Positions 30,022 to 40,149 of a DNA stretch of 64,000 nt are shown here, in pieces. This stretch comes from Tetramitus jugosus (lineage: Eukaryota; Heterolobosea; Eutetramitea; Acrasida; Vahlkampfiidae): positions 620,001 through 684,000 of the forward strand of contig OW569347.1 in NCBI GenBank assembly GCA_937625935.1, written 5' to 3'. Under the pieces are notes generated by a model that was not told the origin of the DNA, made no database searches, and worked only from the letters and a program-made list of their open reading frames with translations. The position numbers were made by a program, and so were the translations under genes. Each line of letters begins with the position of its first letter. Positions within the stretch are counted from its first letter, which is position 1.

Positions 30022-31320
30022 ATGGGTTCATGCTTCTCATCGAACACTAAACCAATCAACAAGGACGTTGAAGACGAATTGCGTCGATCGGCACTGGCCC
30101 AGCGCAATGAAATCAAGCTTCTCTTGTTGGGTGCCGGAGAATCAGGCAAATCGACTCTGTTTAAGCAAATGAAAATCATTCATCACAATGGTTTTACACA
30201 GGACGAGTGTATGGGTTACAGAGATATTATACGATCCAACGTTCTTCAATCCATGAAGTCACTCATTCAAGCGACACACAAACTTGGAATCCCGATTGAA
30301 ACGGCGGAGAATCGTCAAAGAGCGGCAAAAATTAATGATTTTGATCAGGAAACGTTGTTGAACATTAACAGAATTTATTCGGAAGAGTTGGGAAGAGATT
30401 TGGAGGCTCTGTGGGCAGATGAGGGTATCTCTAGGACATACACACAGAGAAATCAATTCCAATTGTTGGATTCTACCGAGTAGTATGTGTTTGCTTGTTT
30501 TTTTGTATTTTTTTCATGATGACAGCTCCAGTCAACCATCATCAGCGTGTTGGCTGTCAAAAGCTAAAAAAAACAAAAATGGCTAACAACGGCGCGGAAT
30601 AATCATTTTTTGGCTCGTTTACTGTAGTTTCTTCAAGAACATTGATCGAATCAGCAATCCAGACTTTGTACCAACACAACAAGACGTTTTGAGATGCAGA
30701 GTAAAGACTACTGGTATCGTCGAATCAGAATTTGACCTCAATGGCATCAAATTCAGACTGTTTGATGTGGGAGGTCAGCGTAACGAACGAAAGAAGTGGA
30801 TTCATTGCTTTGATCAGGTCACTGCAGTTATTTTTGTGTCCAGTTTGTCAGAGTATGACCAAAAGTGCTACGAAGATGATCAGGTACGTGTTTTTTGTCT
30901 CTCTTGAGCTTTAGTTTTTTTTTCTTCATTGCCGCCAAAATCAAAAGCTAACAACAATAACAATGACAAAAACAATAGACATTGAGAATGAAGGAAAGCT
31001 TGGTCCTGTTCGATGAAATTACCAACTCTCAATTCTTTAGTGACACACCTACCATTCTCTTCTTGAACAAGGTTGACTTGTTCAGAGAAAAGATAAAACA
31101 TACGGATATCAAGATGTGTTTTGAAGATTTCCCTGGTCCTTCCAAAGACTATGAATCAGCAGCCAATTTCATCCGAGACAAATTCTTGTCGTTGAACAGG
31201 GAGGATCACAAGGAGATTTACACACACATTACATGTGCCACCGATACTCAAAACATTCAAAACGTGTTTGACAATGTCAAGGACATTATTTTGAAGCAAA
31301 ATTTGCCAACTGCATTGTGA
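30022..31320 (+). CDS. Heterotrimeric G-protein alpha subunit, two introns
   Basis: Exons 30022-30482, 30628-30883 and 30979-31320; introns of 145 and 95 nt with GTATGT and GTACGT donors; product 352 residues, the normal length. It begins MGSCFSS, giving N-myristoylation at Gly2 and palmitoylation at Cys4. All GTP-binding motifs are present: GAGESGKST (P-loop), switch I with [35 protein letters not shown] and TCATDT. The Arg and Thr of switch I and the Gln of switch II needed for hydrolysis are intact. The C-terminus NLPTAL lacks the cysteine four from the end, so it is not a pertussis-toxin substrate of the Gi type. It should couple a seven-helix receptor to effectors at the plasma membrane. 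Confidence 0.93.
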
Positions 31321-31778
31321 GTCGGTCATGTGTGTGTCGTGTGAACATGCATGTGCGTGAAAGCAATTTCTCTCACACAAGGATTTCTTCATGTATTGAA
31401 GTCTTTTTATTCAACAAACAACAACAAGAATAGTAACGAGTGAATGATATGCCAATATATGTGACTGCTGCACGTGAAGGACATTTGGAAACAAGTTGTT
31501 CCTTCCACTCTCTCGCGTCTCACACAATTTATTGAAATGGCAAAGAAGGCTTTTGGCAATATCAGTGAGCACAGTACAGTCAGTCAACACCTCCCCCACA
31601 ACATATCTCACTTCGTGAACAAGCCACACCAACTTTTTCCTCCCAATTTGAAATCTCATCCCAGTTAAACTCATCCTTGTTAAAACAACATGGAAGTAAA
31701 ATCATAAAGCTAACATTTAAGAATGAATTTTTGTTCCATCTTTTGAACGTTTATCAGTGAAGAAGATTTTAATTCTCT
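31321..31778. other. Spacer between G-alpha and the EXO5-like gene, no gene seen
   Basis: 458 bp between convergent genes. It contains only short frames (64 codons at 31474 on the plus strand, 87 on the minus at 31411), without recognisable features. It is presumably two 3' untranslated regions. Confidence 0.4.
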
Positions 31779-33002
31779 TCAGCTCCTTGATACCATGCTC
31801 TCATCACAAATCGCTTTGAATGGACATATTCTACACTTTGAAGCAGAGGGTGTTGCATCAAACTTCTGGAGTCTAATGTTCTCAGAGACACTGAATAATA
31901 GTTCTTCTGCTTTTGAAATGTAGTCCATTAACTCATGCAACTCCCATGTCACAGTCTGCCCCGTCGTTATCGAACACAGAATAGCTCTCTCAGGCAACTT
32001 TTCAAATATTTTGAGATGTGCATACATGTACAGAACAATTTGTAGCAAGTGCTGCTCTGAAGCACCAGAGTATAGCCGTGTTTTAAACTCGACAATCACA
32101 TCGTTCTCCTCTCCATTTGATCCATCTTCGTTGATGGTGATCATCTTGTCTACACGATCCCAAATTCCTTTAAATATAATTGCTTCTCCTTCACTATTCA
32201 CCAAGTCCGTTTCAAATTGAAATGAAGATTCTGATAGAACTGGATACCGAACAATTTCAGATCTCGTAGAGAACGGTGAATCAGGATCATCCACTGTGGA
32301 ATTGGTCACGTTGTTCATGTCCTTGTTTTGGTTCAATAGATAGAATAAAGCACCTTGATCAAGCTCTCTTTGTATAAATTGAGTCAGAATGTTCATTCCT
32401 TCTTGATGCTTTTGATCCACTTGAAATTTCTTTAAGCTGTTCCAGACAGCCCCAAGATCGCTCTTATTCTTGTTCGTGCTCAAAAATTTTAAGATTTTTG
32501 CACGGCCATCGTTCAATTCTTCTCTCATGACTTCAGACATTTCATTCAGCAAATTGGACTTTAACTCTTCCACGTCTAATGACTCTAAAAAGGAATAAAG
32601 AGAGGAATCTTGATCACTCTGTGCTCCGTCATCAACACCATTGTCATCAAGACTAGCTTTCATTCCTAGATCAATGATACGATTGGCAAATCGATCAATA
32701 GAGTTGTGGAGTACGTTGCCCATGATGGCAGAAACATTGGGCTCTTGAGGTACATTGTCCACATAGTTTAGCTTAAAGGACTTTGGACACTGGAGATATC
32801 GTGACACCCTAGAAAAGCTCAGTTGCTTGTGTAAGTCAGTTGCTTCAACCTTCTCCCATGGCAAATTGGCTGCGATGGTGGATTTTGTTCGTAGTTGATC
32901 GTGGCGCCAAAACGAAGAAGCCGTTTCTGAAAGAAAAATGGGCGCCAATTTCTTTGTCCGATAGCGGAGTTGTTGCTTCGACGAGTTCAATAATAACATC
33001 AT
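31779..33002 (-). CDS. Fe-S cluster PD-(D/E)XK nuclease, EXO5/RecB-like, 407 aa
   Basis: Nuclease motifs appear in order: SFSRVSRYLQCPKSF (about 62-76), GNVLHNSIDRF with His99, FKGIWDRVD (the Asp motif), VIVEFKT (the E-x-K motif), and QLLQIVLYMYAHL-type QxxxY. Four cysteines, Cys72 and Cys390, Cys393, Cys399 (spacing CxxCx5C at the C-terminus), match the 4Fe-4S ring that clamps the nuclease domain in EXO5 and AddB. EXO5 enzymes degrade single-stranded DNA in nuclei or mitochondria. The N-terminus (MMLLLNSSKQQLRYRTKKLA), basic and without acid residues until residue 26, suggests mitochondrial import, as for yeast Exo5. Which orthologue it is (EXO5 or another RecB-type) is not certain. Two GGCGCC sites lie inside its N-terminal codons. 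Confidence 0.75.
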   Translation of the reverse strand: MMLLLNSSKQQLRYRTKKLAPIFLSETASSFWRHDQLRTKSTIAANLPWEKVEATDLHKQLSFSRVSRYLQCPKSFKLNYVDNVPQEPNVSAIMGNVLHNSIDRFANRIIDLGMKASLDDNGVDDGAQSDQDSSLYSFLESLDVEELKSNLLNEMSEVMREELNDGRAKILKFLSTNKNKSDLGAVWNSLKKFQVDQKHQEGMNILTQFIQRELDQGALFYLLNQNKDMNNVTNSTVDDPDSPFSTRSEIVRYPVLSESSFQFETDLVNSEGEAIIFKGIWDRVDKMITINEDGSNGEENDVIVEFKTRLYSGASEQHLLQIVLYMYAHLKIFEKLPERAILCSITTGQTVTWELHELMDYISKAEELLFSVSENIRLQKFDATPSASKCRICPFKAICDESMVSRS

Positions 33003-33192
33003 TTGAATATTGAGTGGTAATGTCTGTTGTTTTGTTTGTCAGTGCACGCTGAAATACTATGACTTGTTCACACCAGAATTTGTTTGATTTTGCATGATTG
33101 TTTTTTGAGCACGGAAAAATTTGATTATGTTGAAGTGAAGAACCTGGTATGTAATGCTTGATAAAAAGAAAAAGATTTTATTCTCATTCAGC

Positions 33193-35382
33193 TCAAGGTC
33201 TGGCTCGAGAGAAGGAGTCCAGCATGTAAAAGTAATCCTTGCTTTCGAGCATGGAGGATGGTGGAGCCATTTGTGATACATCTGGAACGTCGTCCAACAC
33301 ATGAACAGTTTCATCCTCGGTGACTGAGCTTTGCGAGTGTGCTTTTGTCTCTTGTGCATCAACATTCACTGTTTCTGTCAGTCTGATTGCAGGCTTGATG
33401 TGTTCAACTACATCAGGAGCAGAGTGTTGACTGATACTAGCAGCCAATTTTTGCTCAAACTGGTAGCTGCCATGATCGACAGGTGGTACCCATCCTGGAT
33501 AGTGAGCCTTAAAGTTCAAGTAACTGACCTCCATCTTGTTTTGCAGCGATCTTTGCAAGTGATCAGGGCTAGCAGTGTCCATGACAGAGCTACCAAATCT
33601 GTTAAAGTTGAATGTAGCAAATCCACAAACGTGACCAATTCCTTCTACGTCCACTGTGATTTTGTCCATGAATTCAATAATTTTCTCGGCACTGTTCGGC
33701 AATGATATACACAGAATAATAGGTGTGACGAGAATACTCAATAGCTCCTGGAATAGTTGTGCCAAACTGTACTGGAACAGTTGGTTGAACTCTTCACGAA
33801 CCTCGGTGTGATGACCAAGCTCCTTCCAATTCTCTGGATAGTAATGAATAATAGAGCACACATCTTGCAGCTTTTCCTTTGGTTCAAAAACCTTGCGCTC
33901 GTCGATAACAAGAGACTTGGCATAAGCCCAGACTAGCAACAGCACTGTCAACCACCAGAACAAATTTTGATTCAGGATATTGAAGTAGAGAAGCAATGGA
34001 TTCTTGACTGAAGAAATCAAAATAATTGTCGCCGCGAGAGCCGAAACAATAAACATGACTGATTTCGCCAAGGTAGACAGCAAGTAATCAGGGAATTGTT
34101 CCGTATACTTGTGTGCAGGCTTGTAACTCTTTTTCATTCTTCGTTCAAATATATGAGGCAACTCATTGAACTCTCTAAACTTCCATCTTGCCAACAAGCT
34201 CCATCTTCTGTCCAACAGAGTGAGAGGAGATTTTCGAATCTCGACAGAGTATTTGAATACAGTGTACACGACAACAAAGAAGAATATGAATGGAGAAGCA
34301 ATCAAGTTCAATATTCCCAACCAGATGAACTGCTTTCTCAACTTGTTTGGATTGTGAATAATTTCTTCCTTGACCTTGAAATCCGAGTCAAACATGTAAT
34401 TGATAATGTACTTTAGGTTCCACATGAGACTCTGAGTCAAAATACCATACTTGTTCTTCCATGCAGGCACAAAATAGTGCAGTGGTACTCTCAGATTCAA
34501 CACTTCCTTGTTAATGAAAGCAATCAAGAAATTTTCTCTTCTCATGATACGGTTCATAATATCAAACGCATTCAAATTCTTCATGACATAAATCTTTCTT
34601 CGATCCTGCAAATGAATAATCTTGTTCACAATCTCGTCCCACTCCAGTGTTTGAATCTCCTTTTCTGACACTTCCAAATGAACATTGAAAAAATGCTTAA
34701 TTCTCCACATGGAGATCAACTCTGACACATAGGTCACACACAGGAATATCCAATAACACAGAATACCCAGTTCGAACGTGATGGCCGTTCGATGAAACCA
34801 ATTCCACCTGTCACTCCACGCACCTCTTCTCACCACACTCACATTGGCACAATTCTGATTCTCACATTTCCACATGGCTCTCCAATCTGCTACAACAAAC
34901 AGAAACGTGCTGAATCCAATCATGAACAACACGGTGCAAAGCTTGAGAATACGTTGGAGGGTCAACGTCCAGAATCCCTTTGCTAAATAATACTTGTACA
35001 CTTGACTGAAAAAAACATCCAAATTTTCAATGCCCAACGACTCTCTCTCATGACCCGAATTCAACAATGTGGCATGAATTTCATCGTCATTGTATGTGAA
35101 GCCAATACCATCTTCGTCGTCGTCATCGTCATCTTCGTCATCATCATACTCATTGATACCTATGTTGCTATGATTGTGCTGGTGATAGTAAGCTGCTGTT
35201 GTTGTTGTTGGTGACGTTGTTGATGGTGTGGGTGAGGAGAAAGCTTCAGTTATTATTTTTGTGGTGGTTGTGCTCTTGTTGTTATCACTACTCGTATTGT
35301 GATTATTGTGGCTTGTATGTACATGAACTTCTTGAAGCTCTTGGGCGAGTTGCCCATCGGGATCATCGTGCTGTCGGCTCAT
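33193..35382 (-). CDS. ATG9: Autophagy protein ATG9 (lipid scramblase), 729 aa
   Basis: The multi-pass core, from about residue 150 to 560, has the ATG9 pattern: an N-terminal helix with FSQVYKYYLAKGFW, membrane segments near VLFMIGFSTFLFVV and FELGILCYWIFLCVTY, the block MNRIMRRENFLIAFINKEVL, then RKQFIWLGILNLIASPFIFFF, ERRMKKSYKPAHKYTEQFP, and the C-terminal hallmark GYATF-like CGFATFNFNRFGSSV with KMEVSYLNFKAHYPGW. The N-terminal 110 residues are His/Thr/Asp-rich. ATG9 vesicles seed the isolation membrane, and the trimer scrambles phospholipids delivered by ATG2. Naegleria encysts and digests its own organelles, so it is expected. No intron. Confidence 0.9.
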   Translation of the reverse strand: MSRQHDDPDGQLAQELQEVHVHTSHNNHNTSSDNNKSTTTTKIITEAFSSPTPSTTSPTTTTAAYYHQHNHSNIGINEYDDDEDDDDDDEDGIGFTYNDDEIHATLLNSGHERESLGIENLDVFFSQVYKYYLAKGFWTLTLQRILKLCTVLFMIGFSTFLFVVADWRAMWKCENQNCANVSVVRRGAWSDRWNWFHRTAITFELGILCYWIFLCVTYVSELISMWRIKHFFNVHLEVSEKEIQTLEWDEIVNKIIHLQDRRKIYVMKNLNAFDIMNRIMRRENFLIAFINKEVLNLRVPLHYFVPAWKNKYGILTQSLMWNLKYIINYMFDSDFKVKEEIIHNPNKLRKQFIWLGILNLIASPFIFFFVVVYTVFKYSVEIRKSPLTLLDRRWSLLARWKFREFNELPHIFERRMKKSYKPAHKYTEQFPDYLLSTLAKSVMFIVSALAATIILISSVKNPLLLYFNILNQNLFWWLTVLLLVWAYAKSLVIDERKVFEPKEKLQDVCSIIHYYPENWKELGHHTEVREEFNQLFQYSLAQLFQELLSILVTPIILCISLPNSAEKIIEFMDKITVDVEGIGHVCGFATFNFNRFGSSVMDTASPDHLQRSLQNKMEVSYLNFKAHYPGWVPPVDHGSYQFEQKLAASISQHSAPDVVEHIKPAIRLTETVNVDAQETKAHSQSSVTEDETVHVLDDVPDVSQMAPPSSMLESKDYFYMLDSFSRARP

Positions 35383-35495
35383 TGCTGTTGTGGTTGTTGT
35401 GTTTTTGGCCGCGAGTTTTTTGTTCTTATTTGTGTGCGTGCTCTTGATTTTTTGTGAAGCTTTTTTGAGCTTATGGGCTTTGAAGTTCTTGTTGC

Positions 35496-35510
35496 GGGCG
35501 CGGAAAATTT
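35496..35510 (-). promoter_or_regulatory. E2F-like site between ATG9 and Ras genes
   Basis: GGGCGCGGAAAATTT (reverse reading AAATTTTCCGCGCCC) fits the looser E2F form TTTTCCGCGC. It lies 114 bp upstream of the ATG9 start. It is not palindromic, so it is a weaker match than the other sites. Confidence 0.3.
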
Positions 35511-35658
35511 TCTCTTGTTGTTGGAAGGAAGATTACTTGAAAAGTTTTAGCTTGGATCAGCTGGTGTTTTATTTACAGTTGTTGTTAGTGGTTTGCTGTG
35601 TTTCTCTCTTATGAATGTGGGACCTAGTTTGTTCAAAGAGTTTGGAGGCCGTGTGAAT

Positions 35659-36252
35659 TTACATGATGTTACACATCCTCCTCTTCTTGGGAGGTGGAGT
35701 GTCATCCACTGGTTTTCTGAGAGCTCTCATATCCTTCACCAATGCATGGAAGCATTCATCAATGTTGAGTCGTTTCCGAGCAGAGCACTCCATGTACATC
35801 ATCTTTCTCTCTCTGGCGTACTGTTCTGCCTCATAACTGGTTATCGCTCTCTCTGACTCCAAGTCTGCCTTGTTGCCAACGAGGATCATGGGTACTTGTC
35901 CTGCATCGACATCCTTGACTCTCAGAATCTGTTCACAGTACTCGTCGACTTCTTGGAATGACTTGCGATCTATGATGGAGAAAACGAGCATGAAACATTC
36001 TGCACTTCTCATATAAGCATCACGAAGAGCTCTATATTCTTCTTGTCCTGCAGTGTCCAGTATTTCCAGGTAGCATGGCTTGTCATCTACTCTGCAGTGC
36101 TTTCTGTAGGAGTCTTCAATGGTTGGATCGTAGTCTGACACAAAAATGCTTTGGACAAACTGGACAGTGCATGCACTCTTTCCCACAGCTCCACCACCCA
36201 CTACAGCCATCTTGTATTCTTCAAGTTCACCACTGTTGTTGTTTTTGGACAT
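35659..36252 (-). CDS. Ras-family small GTPase, prenylated, 197 aa
   Basis: All G motifs are present: VVGGGAVGKSA (P-loop), YDPTIEDSYRK (the exact Ras effector loop), LDTAGQEEYRALRDAYMR with the catalytic Gln, VGNKADL and ECSARKR. The C-terminus is polybasic then a CAAX box (KKRRMCNIM); Met at the end favours farnesylation and plasma-membrane anchoring. It belongs to the Ras subgroup (Ras/Rap), not Rab or Rho. The residue equivalent to human Ras Gly13 is Ala, while Gly12 is kept. Such P-loop variants occur naturally in protist Ras proteins, so constitutive activity cannot be concluded. No intron. The start at 36252 is divergent to the SNARE gene. Confidence 0.9.
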   Translation of the reverse strand: MSKNNNSGELEEYKMAVVGGGAVGKSACTVQFVQSIFVSDYDPTIEDSYRKHCRVDDKPCYLEILDTAGQEEYRALRDAYMRSAECFMLVFSIIDRKSFQEVDEYCEQILRVKDVDAGQVPMILVGNKADLESERAITSYEAEQYARERKMMYMECSARKRLNIDECFHALVKDMRALRKPVDDTPPPKKRRMCNIM

Positions 36253-36573
36253 GATTCTTCTTAGTTAAGGGAGATTGTTGTTATCGTAGAGCTTTTCTTG
36301 CTTTGTTTGTTAGTGCTACCACTTGATCTTTGGTTTGGTTGTTATTAGATCGTAGGTGACATCATTGCCACTTAGGCAACCATTTTAAACCCTCGTCTGT
36401 TCCATCTGCCAACCAGTCGTACAACATAAAAACTTCTCTCGAACTGATGGGAACAAACTTATCATTTCGTTCGGATCTTCATTTTCTCGAATCAGAATCG
36501 ATGTACAAATTTCCAATCAACAAAAAGTCAAACTCCGTTTCGGAACGAATTTCACCGACCCCAACAACAAATA
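36253..36573. promoter_or_regulatory. Divergent promoter of the Ras and SNARE genes
   Basis: 321 bp with no plausible gene. It carries 5' regions of both neighbours, but no motif that I can assign. Confidence 0.35.
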
Positions 36574-37894
36574 ATGACCATTGTCACACCACCGAGAGAT
36601 GCAGGAGCACTGGGAGGAAAGATGGCATGGCGTGTTGTCTTATCTGACACCAAAAGCTTTCAAAATCAATACATGGTCATGCAACGATTGCGGCCCACAA
36701 GTTTATTGAGCAAGATGAAGCGTTCCAACAAGACATACCGTATTTTGCTTCTTAAGACAGGAGCCTTCCAAATAGATGCATCATCAAGTGCAAACTCGCT
36801 CATTGGCAAGGTGTGTTATTAGTTCGTTCTTTTGTTGTTCATGGTGTTCAATCGGAAAAATTAATGTTTTGGCCGCCAAATACAATTGACTACAGAAATG
36901 GATTGTGGCTGAAGGAGATGATTGGAAATTGATGGTAATGTCATGGTACAAGATTGAGCATTACTTGATACCGATGCTACAGATACCCACTCGTACCTAC
37001 AACATCTCACAAGTGCTCGACTTGCTCTCCTCGCTTGAACACAAGCACATTCAAGTGTCCTCAACCAACACGAACAATGGTGCTTCATCCTCCAGTAATA
37101 CTGGAAATAGCAAATCCTTGTTTGAGCATGTAGAGGAATCATTTGAATCCAAGGCCTCTTCTTCTTCTTCGTCCACAACGACGACGACCAGTATCGTCGA
37201 CGATAAAATTTATGGATTGGACGATGCAAGGGATCACATGGAACAATTTCAGCAGTTGCTTGGTACGGTGAGATCCTTGGTAAAGAATGCAGACAATGAA
37301 AAGCAAAAACAGAGAGTCATGAATCAATTGAGTCATCCGAATGGCCTGAGTCAATTGAGTGAACTCAAGCTTCTCTCGACAAAGTTGGACAAGTATCTGA
37401 AGGCTGCACCAAAGAAGGACGTTGTGCACCAGAAGCTAACAGCGCAGTACAGAGAATTGAACGCCTTGTATGAGCAAGATGTTGTCAAGAATGAGCTCGT
37501 CAAGAGAGCTTCATCAACAAGTGAAGGATCCAAAACGAGAAACGTACCAACAACGACAACGAGAGGAGAGAGAGCGTTTGTCTCTGGCAGTCAAGTACAA
37601 GTACAACAGGAACAAACACAAGAACCTGAAGTACTGCTGACTACTTCACAGAGCTCAACCATTCAAGTGGAAAAGGCAATTGCAAAGGAGAAACAAAAGG
37701 AATTGAAGGCAATCGAGCACGATTTGCGAGAGGTGCACGAGATTTTTAGAGATCTGAATGACTTGCTGATCGAACAGGACGCAAATATTGACAAGATTTA
37801 TCACAATGTTGAGAAGACAACTGATGATATTGCAATTGGTGTGGACGATCTCAAGAAAGCAAAAAAGTTGCAAAACTTCAGGAACATATTGTAA
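36574..37894 (+). CDS. Qa-SNARE-like protein without a membrane anchor, one intron
   Basis: Exon 1 is 36574-36810 and exon 2 is 36896-37894, with an 85-nt intron (GTGTGT donor, TACAG acceptor, phase 0); the product is 411 residues. The C-terminal 60 residues form a syntaxin-type SNARE motif: LREVHEIFRDLNDLLIEQD, then the central Gln in the zero layer within EQDANIDKIYHNV, and GVDDLKKAKK. Upstream helices at about 190-260 could form an Habc-type bundle. The first 110 residues (RVVLSDTKSFQNQYMV and on) may be another folded module that I do not recognise. After the SNARE motif there are only a few residues (LQNFRNIL) and no membrane segment, unlike normal syntaxins. A lipid anchor, a partner anchor or a missed 3' exon is needed for fusion. 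The intron contains a TTTGGCCGCCAAA-like palindrome at 36868. Confidence 0.75.
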
Positions 37895-37946
37895 TGAATA
37901 TATTGTAAATAAACTTAACTTAAGTGCGCAGAGAATAGGGGTGATC

Positions 37947-39947
37947 TTACGTATCGGCACAGACATAGTTACGCAGCGCCTGAAACACTGATAATGCCAC
38001 TTCCTCACGAATTACCTTAAATTTGGTAATCGGTTGATCGAATACTGATTTCTTCAAATTCTTCAGATCTTCAGTGTTCAATCGTCCAGCATTTGTTGCC
38101 AAGTTCTGATTCTCAGATATTGCAGTAAACACACCAATAAATGGATCCACAATCTTACGAATGTCTCCCACAGAAGACGCCTCCTCATCTGGACTCATAC
38201 AAATGATGGATGACACCAAATCCGTAAATCCATAAAAATTAAGCAGTGCTTCCGTTCCGTTCAACAATCTCCTCTTCAAATTCTGTTTCAAACTTGCATC
38301 TGGAACCAATTCCTGCTCCAAATAGTCAAACAACAGTTTCAAAATCTCTAATCGTACTTCATAATTTGGTGTTTTTTGGTTCTGGTTCTGATTGTTGTCG
38401 TTATTGGTATTGCTAGTATAATTATTATTTGGCAATATCACCAACACTCCCATGTCTTCATTGATCACACTCTCCTCAAAATAAAATTTTTTGACCAGTG
38501 ATTCGTGACCATTGAACACACGATCAAAACAAAAAATTTCACCCTCATCCGTACTCAACGGAACAAAGCACAATTGATAAATGTCCTTGTATCGTTCATT
38601 CTGAGCTCGAAGTAAACTATTCTTGCACTGTTCAAACATTTCAAACACTGTATCCGTGTAGGTAGAGCTCGCAGCACTATTCTTCATCCATCGTTCAAAC
38701 GAATTCCAATTGAATGACGTTCTAGGCACACTGCTACTGTCTGATGCCACAATTTGTGCTCTTCTTCTATTCATGTTCGTATTATTGTTATTCATAGCTA
38801 CTACTGCTGCTGCTGCTACAGGAGATGATTTCGTATTGGATGTTATTGTTGTTGTAGGAGTTATTGACCGATGAGATACTGGTGATGATGATGATGACAC
38901 AGGAGGTGAAGGAGGTGCAGTACTACTCTGTCTCGTGGATGACTTTAATATAGATACGAGAGGTTTCACTGGTGTTGTTGTTGTTATTGGTGTTGTGAAA
39001 TCCTTTGGAATCACATGAGAAGGCTGAGTAATGGGTGAAGAAGATGATAATGGTGATGAGGAGGATAAAGATGGTGGTGCATGAGAGGACCGAGATGGTG
39101 GAGGTGGTGGATAAGATGGTATAGATGATGATAATGATGTAGGTGACGGTATTGGGGATGATGATGATGATGGAGAGTGATTGTATTGAATAATGGATGA
39201 TGAATAATGGTGATTCGACCGGTGAACATTCAGAGAAGAAGGTGTGATGGGTGATGGAGGTAGAGATGATGATGATGGTGGTGGAGGTGGTGATGGACTT
39301 GTCCTCATTCTCTTATTACTGTTGTTGTTATCGATGATATTGTTGTTATTGTGGATGGATGATGAAGATGATCGTGGTGGAGGTGCACTATCAAACTGGT
39401 AAATGTCATGAGTCTTGCTTGAACTTTTCAGGTACATGCCATTTCTCTGATGATCACCACCACTACCATTACTACTCTTTTCATTTCCAAAATAAATGAT
39501 ACCATCATCATTATTACTATGATGAGATGATGAAGCTGATGATGATGATGATGATTCATAGACATCTCTCGACCGTTTTCCACTATTATAATGATCATCA
39601 CTTGTACTACTATTAGTGGTAGTGGTAGTGGAATAAGATAGAGCCGAGTGGTGAAGCCTAGGTAATGCTCTCGCTTCCACCAACAATGGATCACTGTCAT
39701 CAATTTTGAGAACAATGTGACAGAGACCAGAGTTGGGCACGGGACATACGCGAACACGTGGAAATTTTGCCAAAATGGTTTTGATCTGACTCGTCATGAA
39801 ACCGTTTCGGTTCAATGTACTGCTTAGCTCTCCCAGTTCCCATTGTGTGGTGCGTGGACCTTGTGTGAGCATGACTACTTTTAGTTCTTCATATGTGAGA
39901 AGCTTTCGGTTGGATTGTAATTGTTGTCGTGCTCGTTTACTCAGCAT
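37947..39947 (-). CDS. Hypothetical protein with Ser/Pro-rich middle, 666 aa
   Basis: The start is set at 39947 (MLSKRARQQLQSNRKLL). The longer frame to 40085 runs over the E2F-like palindrome. Residues 1-105 look like a small folded domain, possibly winged helix (YEELKVVMLTQG, LGELSSTLNRNGFM, VCPVPNSGLCHIVLKI). Residues 110-430 are Ser, Pro, His, Asn and Thr runs. The C-terminal 250 residues are globular and helical, containing SFNWNSFERWMKN, EILKLLFDYLEQEL and VALSVFQALRNYV. I do not recognise the family. Convergent with the SNARE gene (52 bp between stops) and divergent from eIF4E. Confidence 0.65.
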   Translation of the reverse strand: MLSKRARQQLQSNRKLLTYEELKVVMLTQGPRTTQWELGELSSTLNRNGFMTSQIKTILAKFPRVRVCPVPNSGLCHIVLKIDDSDPLLVEARALPRLHHSALSYSTTTTTNSSTSDDHYNSGKRSRDVYESSSSSSASSSHHSNNDDGIIYFGNEKSSNGSGGDHQRNGMYLKSSSKTHDIYQFDSAPPPRSSSSSIHNNNNIIDNNNSNKRMRTSPSPPPPPSSSSLPPSPITPSSLNVHRSNHHYSSSIIQYNHSPSSSSSPIPSPTSLSSSIPSYPPPPPSRSSHAPPSLSSSSPLSSSSPITQPSHVIPKDFTTPITTTTPVKPLVSILKSSTRQSSTAPPSPPVSSSSSPVSHRSITPTTTITSNTKSSPVAAAAVVAMNNNNTNMNRRRAQIVASDSSSVPRTSFNWNSFERWMKNSAASSTYTDTVFEMFEQCKNSLLRAQNERYKDIYQLCFVPLSTDEGEIFCFDRVFNGHESLVKKFYFEESVINEDMGVLVILPNNNYTSNTNNDNNQNQNQKTPNYEVRLEILKLLFDYLEQELVPDASLKQNLKRRLLNGTEALLNFYGFTDLVSSIICMSPDEEASSVGDIRKIVDPFIGVFTAISENQNLATNAGRLNTEDLKNLKKSVFDQPITKFKVIREEVALSVFQALRNYVCADT

Positions 39948-40033
39948 GTCGTTGTTATTGTTGTGTGAGTGAAGTTGTTGTTTTGGATGTGTATTTTTGT
40001 GTATTGTGCTGGTCACGACACGCAAGGAAAATT

Positions 40034-40045
40034 TTTGGCGCCAAA
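40034..40045. promoter_or_regulatory. Perfect E2F/DP palindrome in the divergent eIF4E promoter
   Basis: TTTGGCGCCAAA, a perfect 12-bp palindrome identical to the strongest E2F/DP consensus. It lies 87 bp above the 39947 start on one side and 105 bp above the 40150 start on the other. It is followed by TCTCGCGC. Confidence 0.6.
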
Positions 40046-40149
40046 TCTCGCGCTCACCACGAAAAACGAAATCAAAATCACACAAGCATCAAACCAAAAC
40101 ACAATCACAACAACGAATCAAAGAGACCCCAATACAATCCTTAATAACA

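Noticed and set aside
32901-32952. Two GGCGCC sites near the EXO5-like start as promoter elements
   Set aside because: They fall inside the coding N-terminus that carries the probable transit peptide, and there is no later Met before the nuclease motifs. The same applies to GGCGCC in the ChaN-like gene (43350-43375) and the MFS gene (about 27710).
35659-36252. Ras read as constitutively active because of Ala at the Gly13 position
   Set aside because: P-loop variation at this site occurs in natural protist Ras proteins, and Gly12 and the catalytic Gln are intact.
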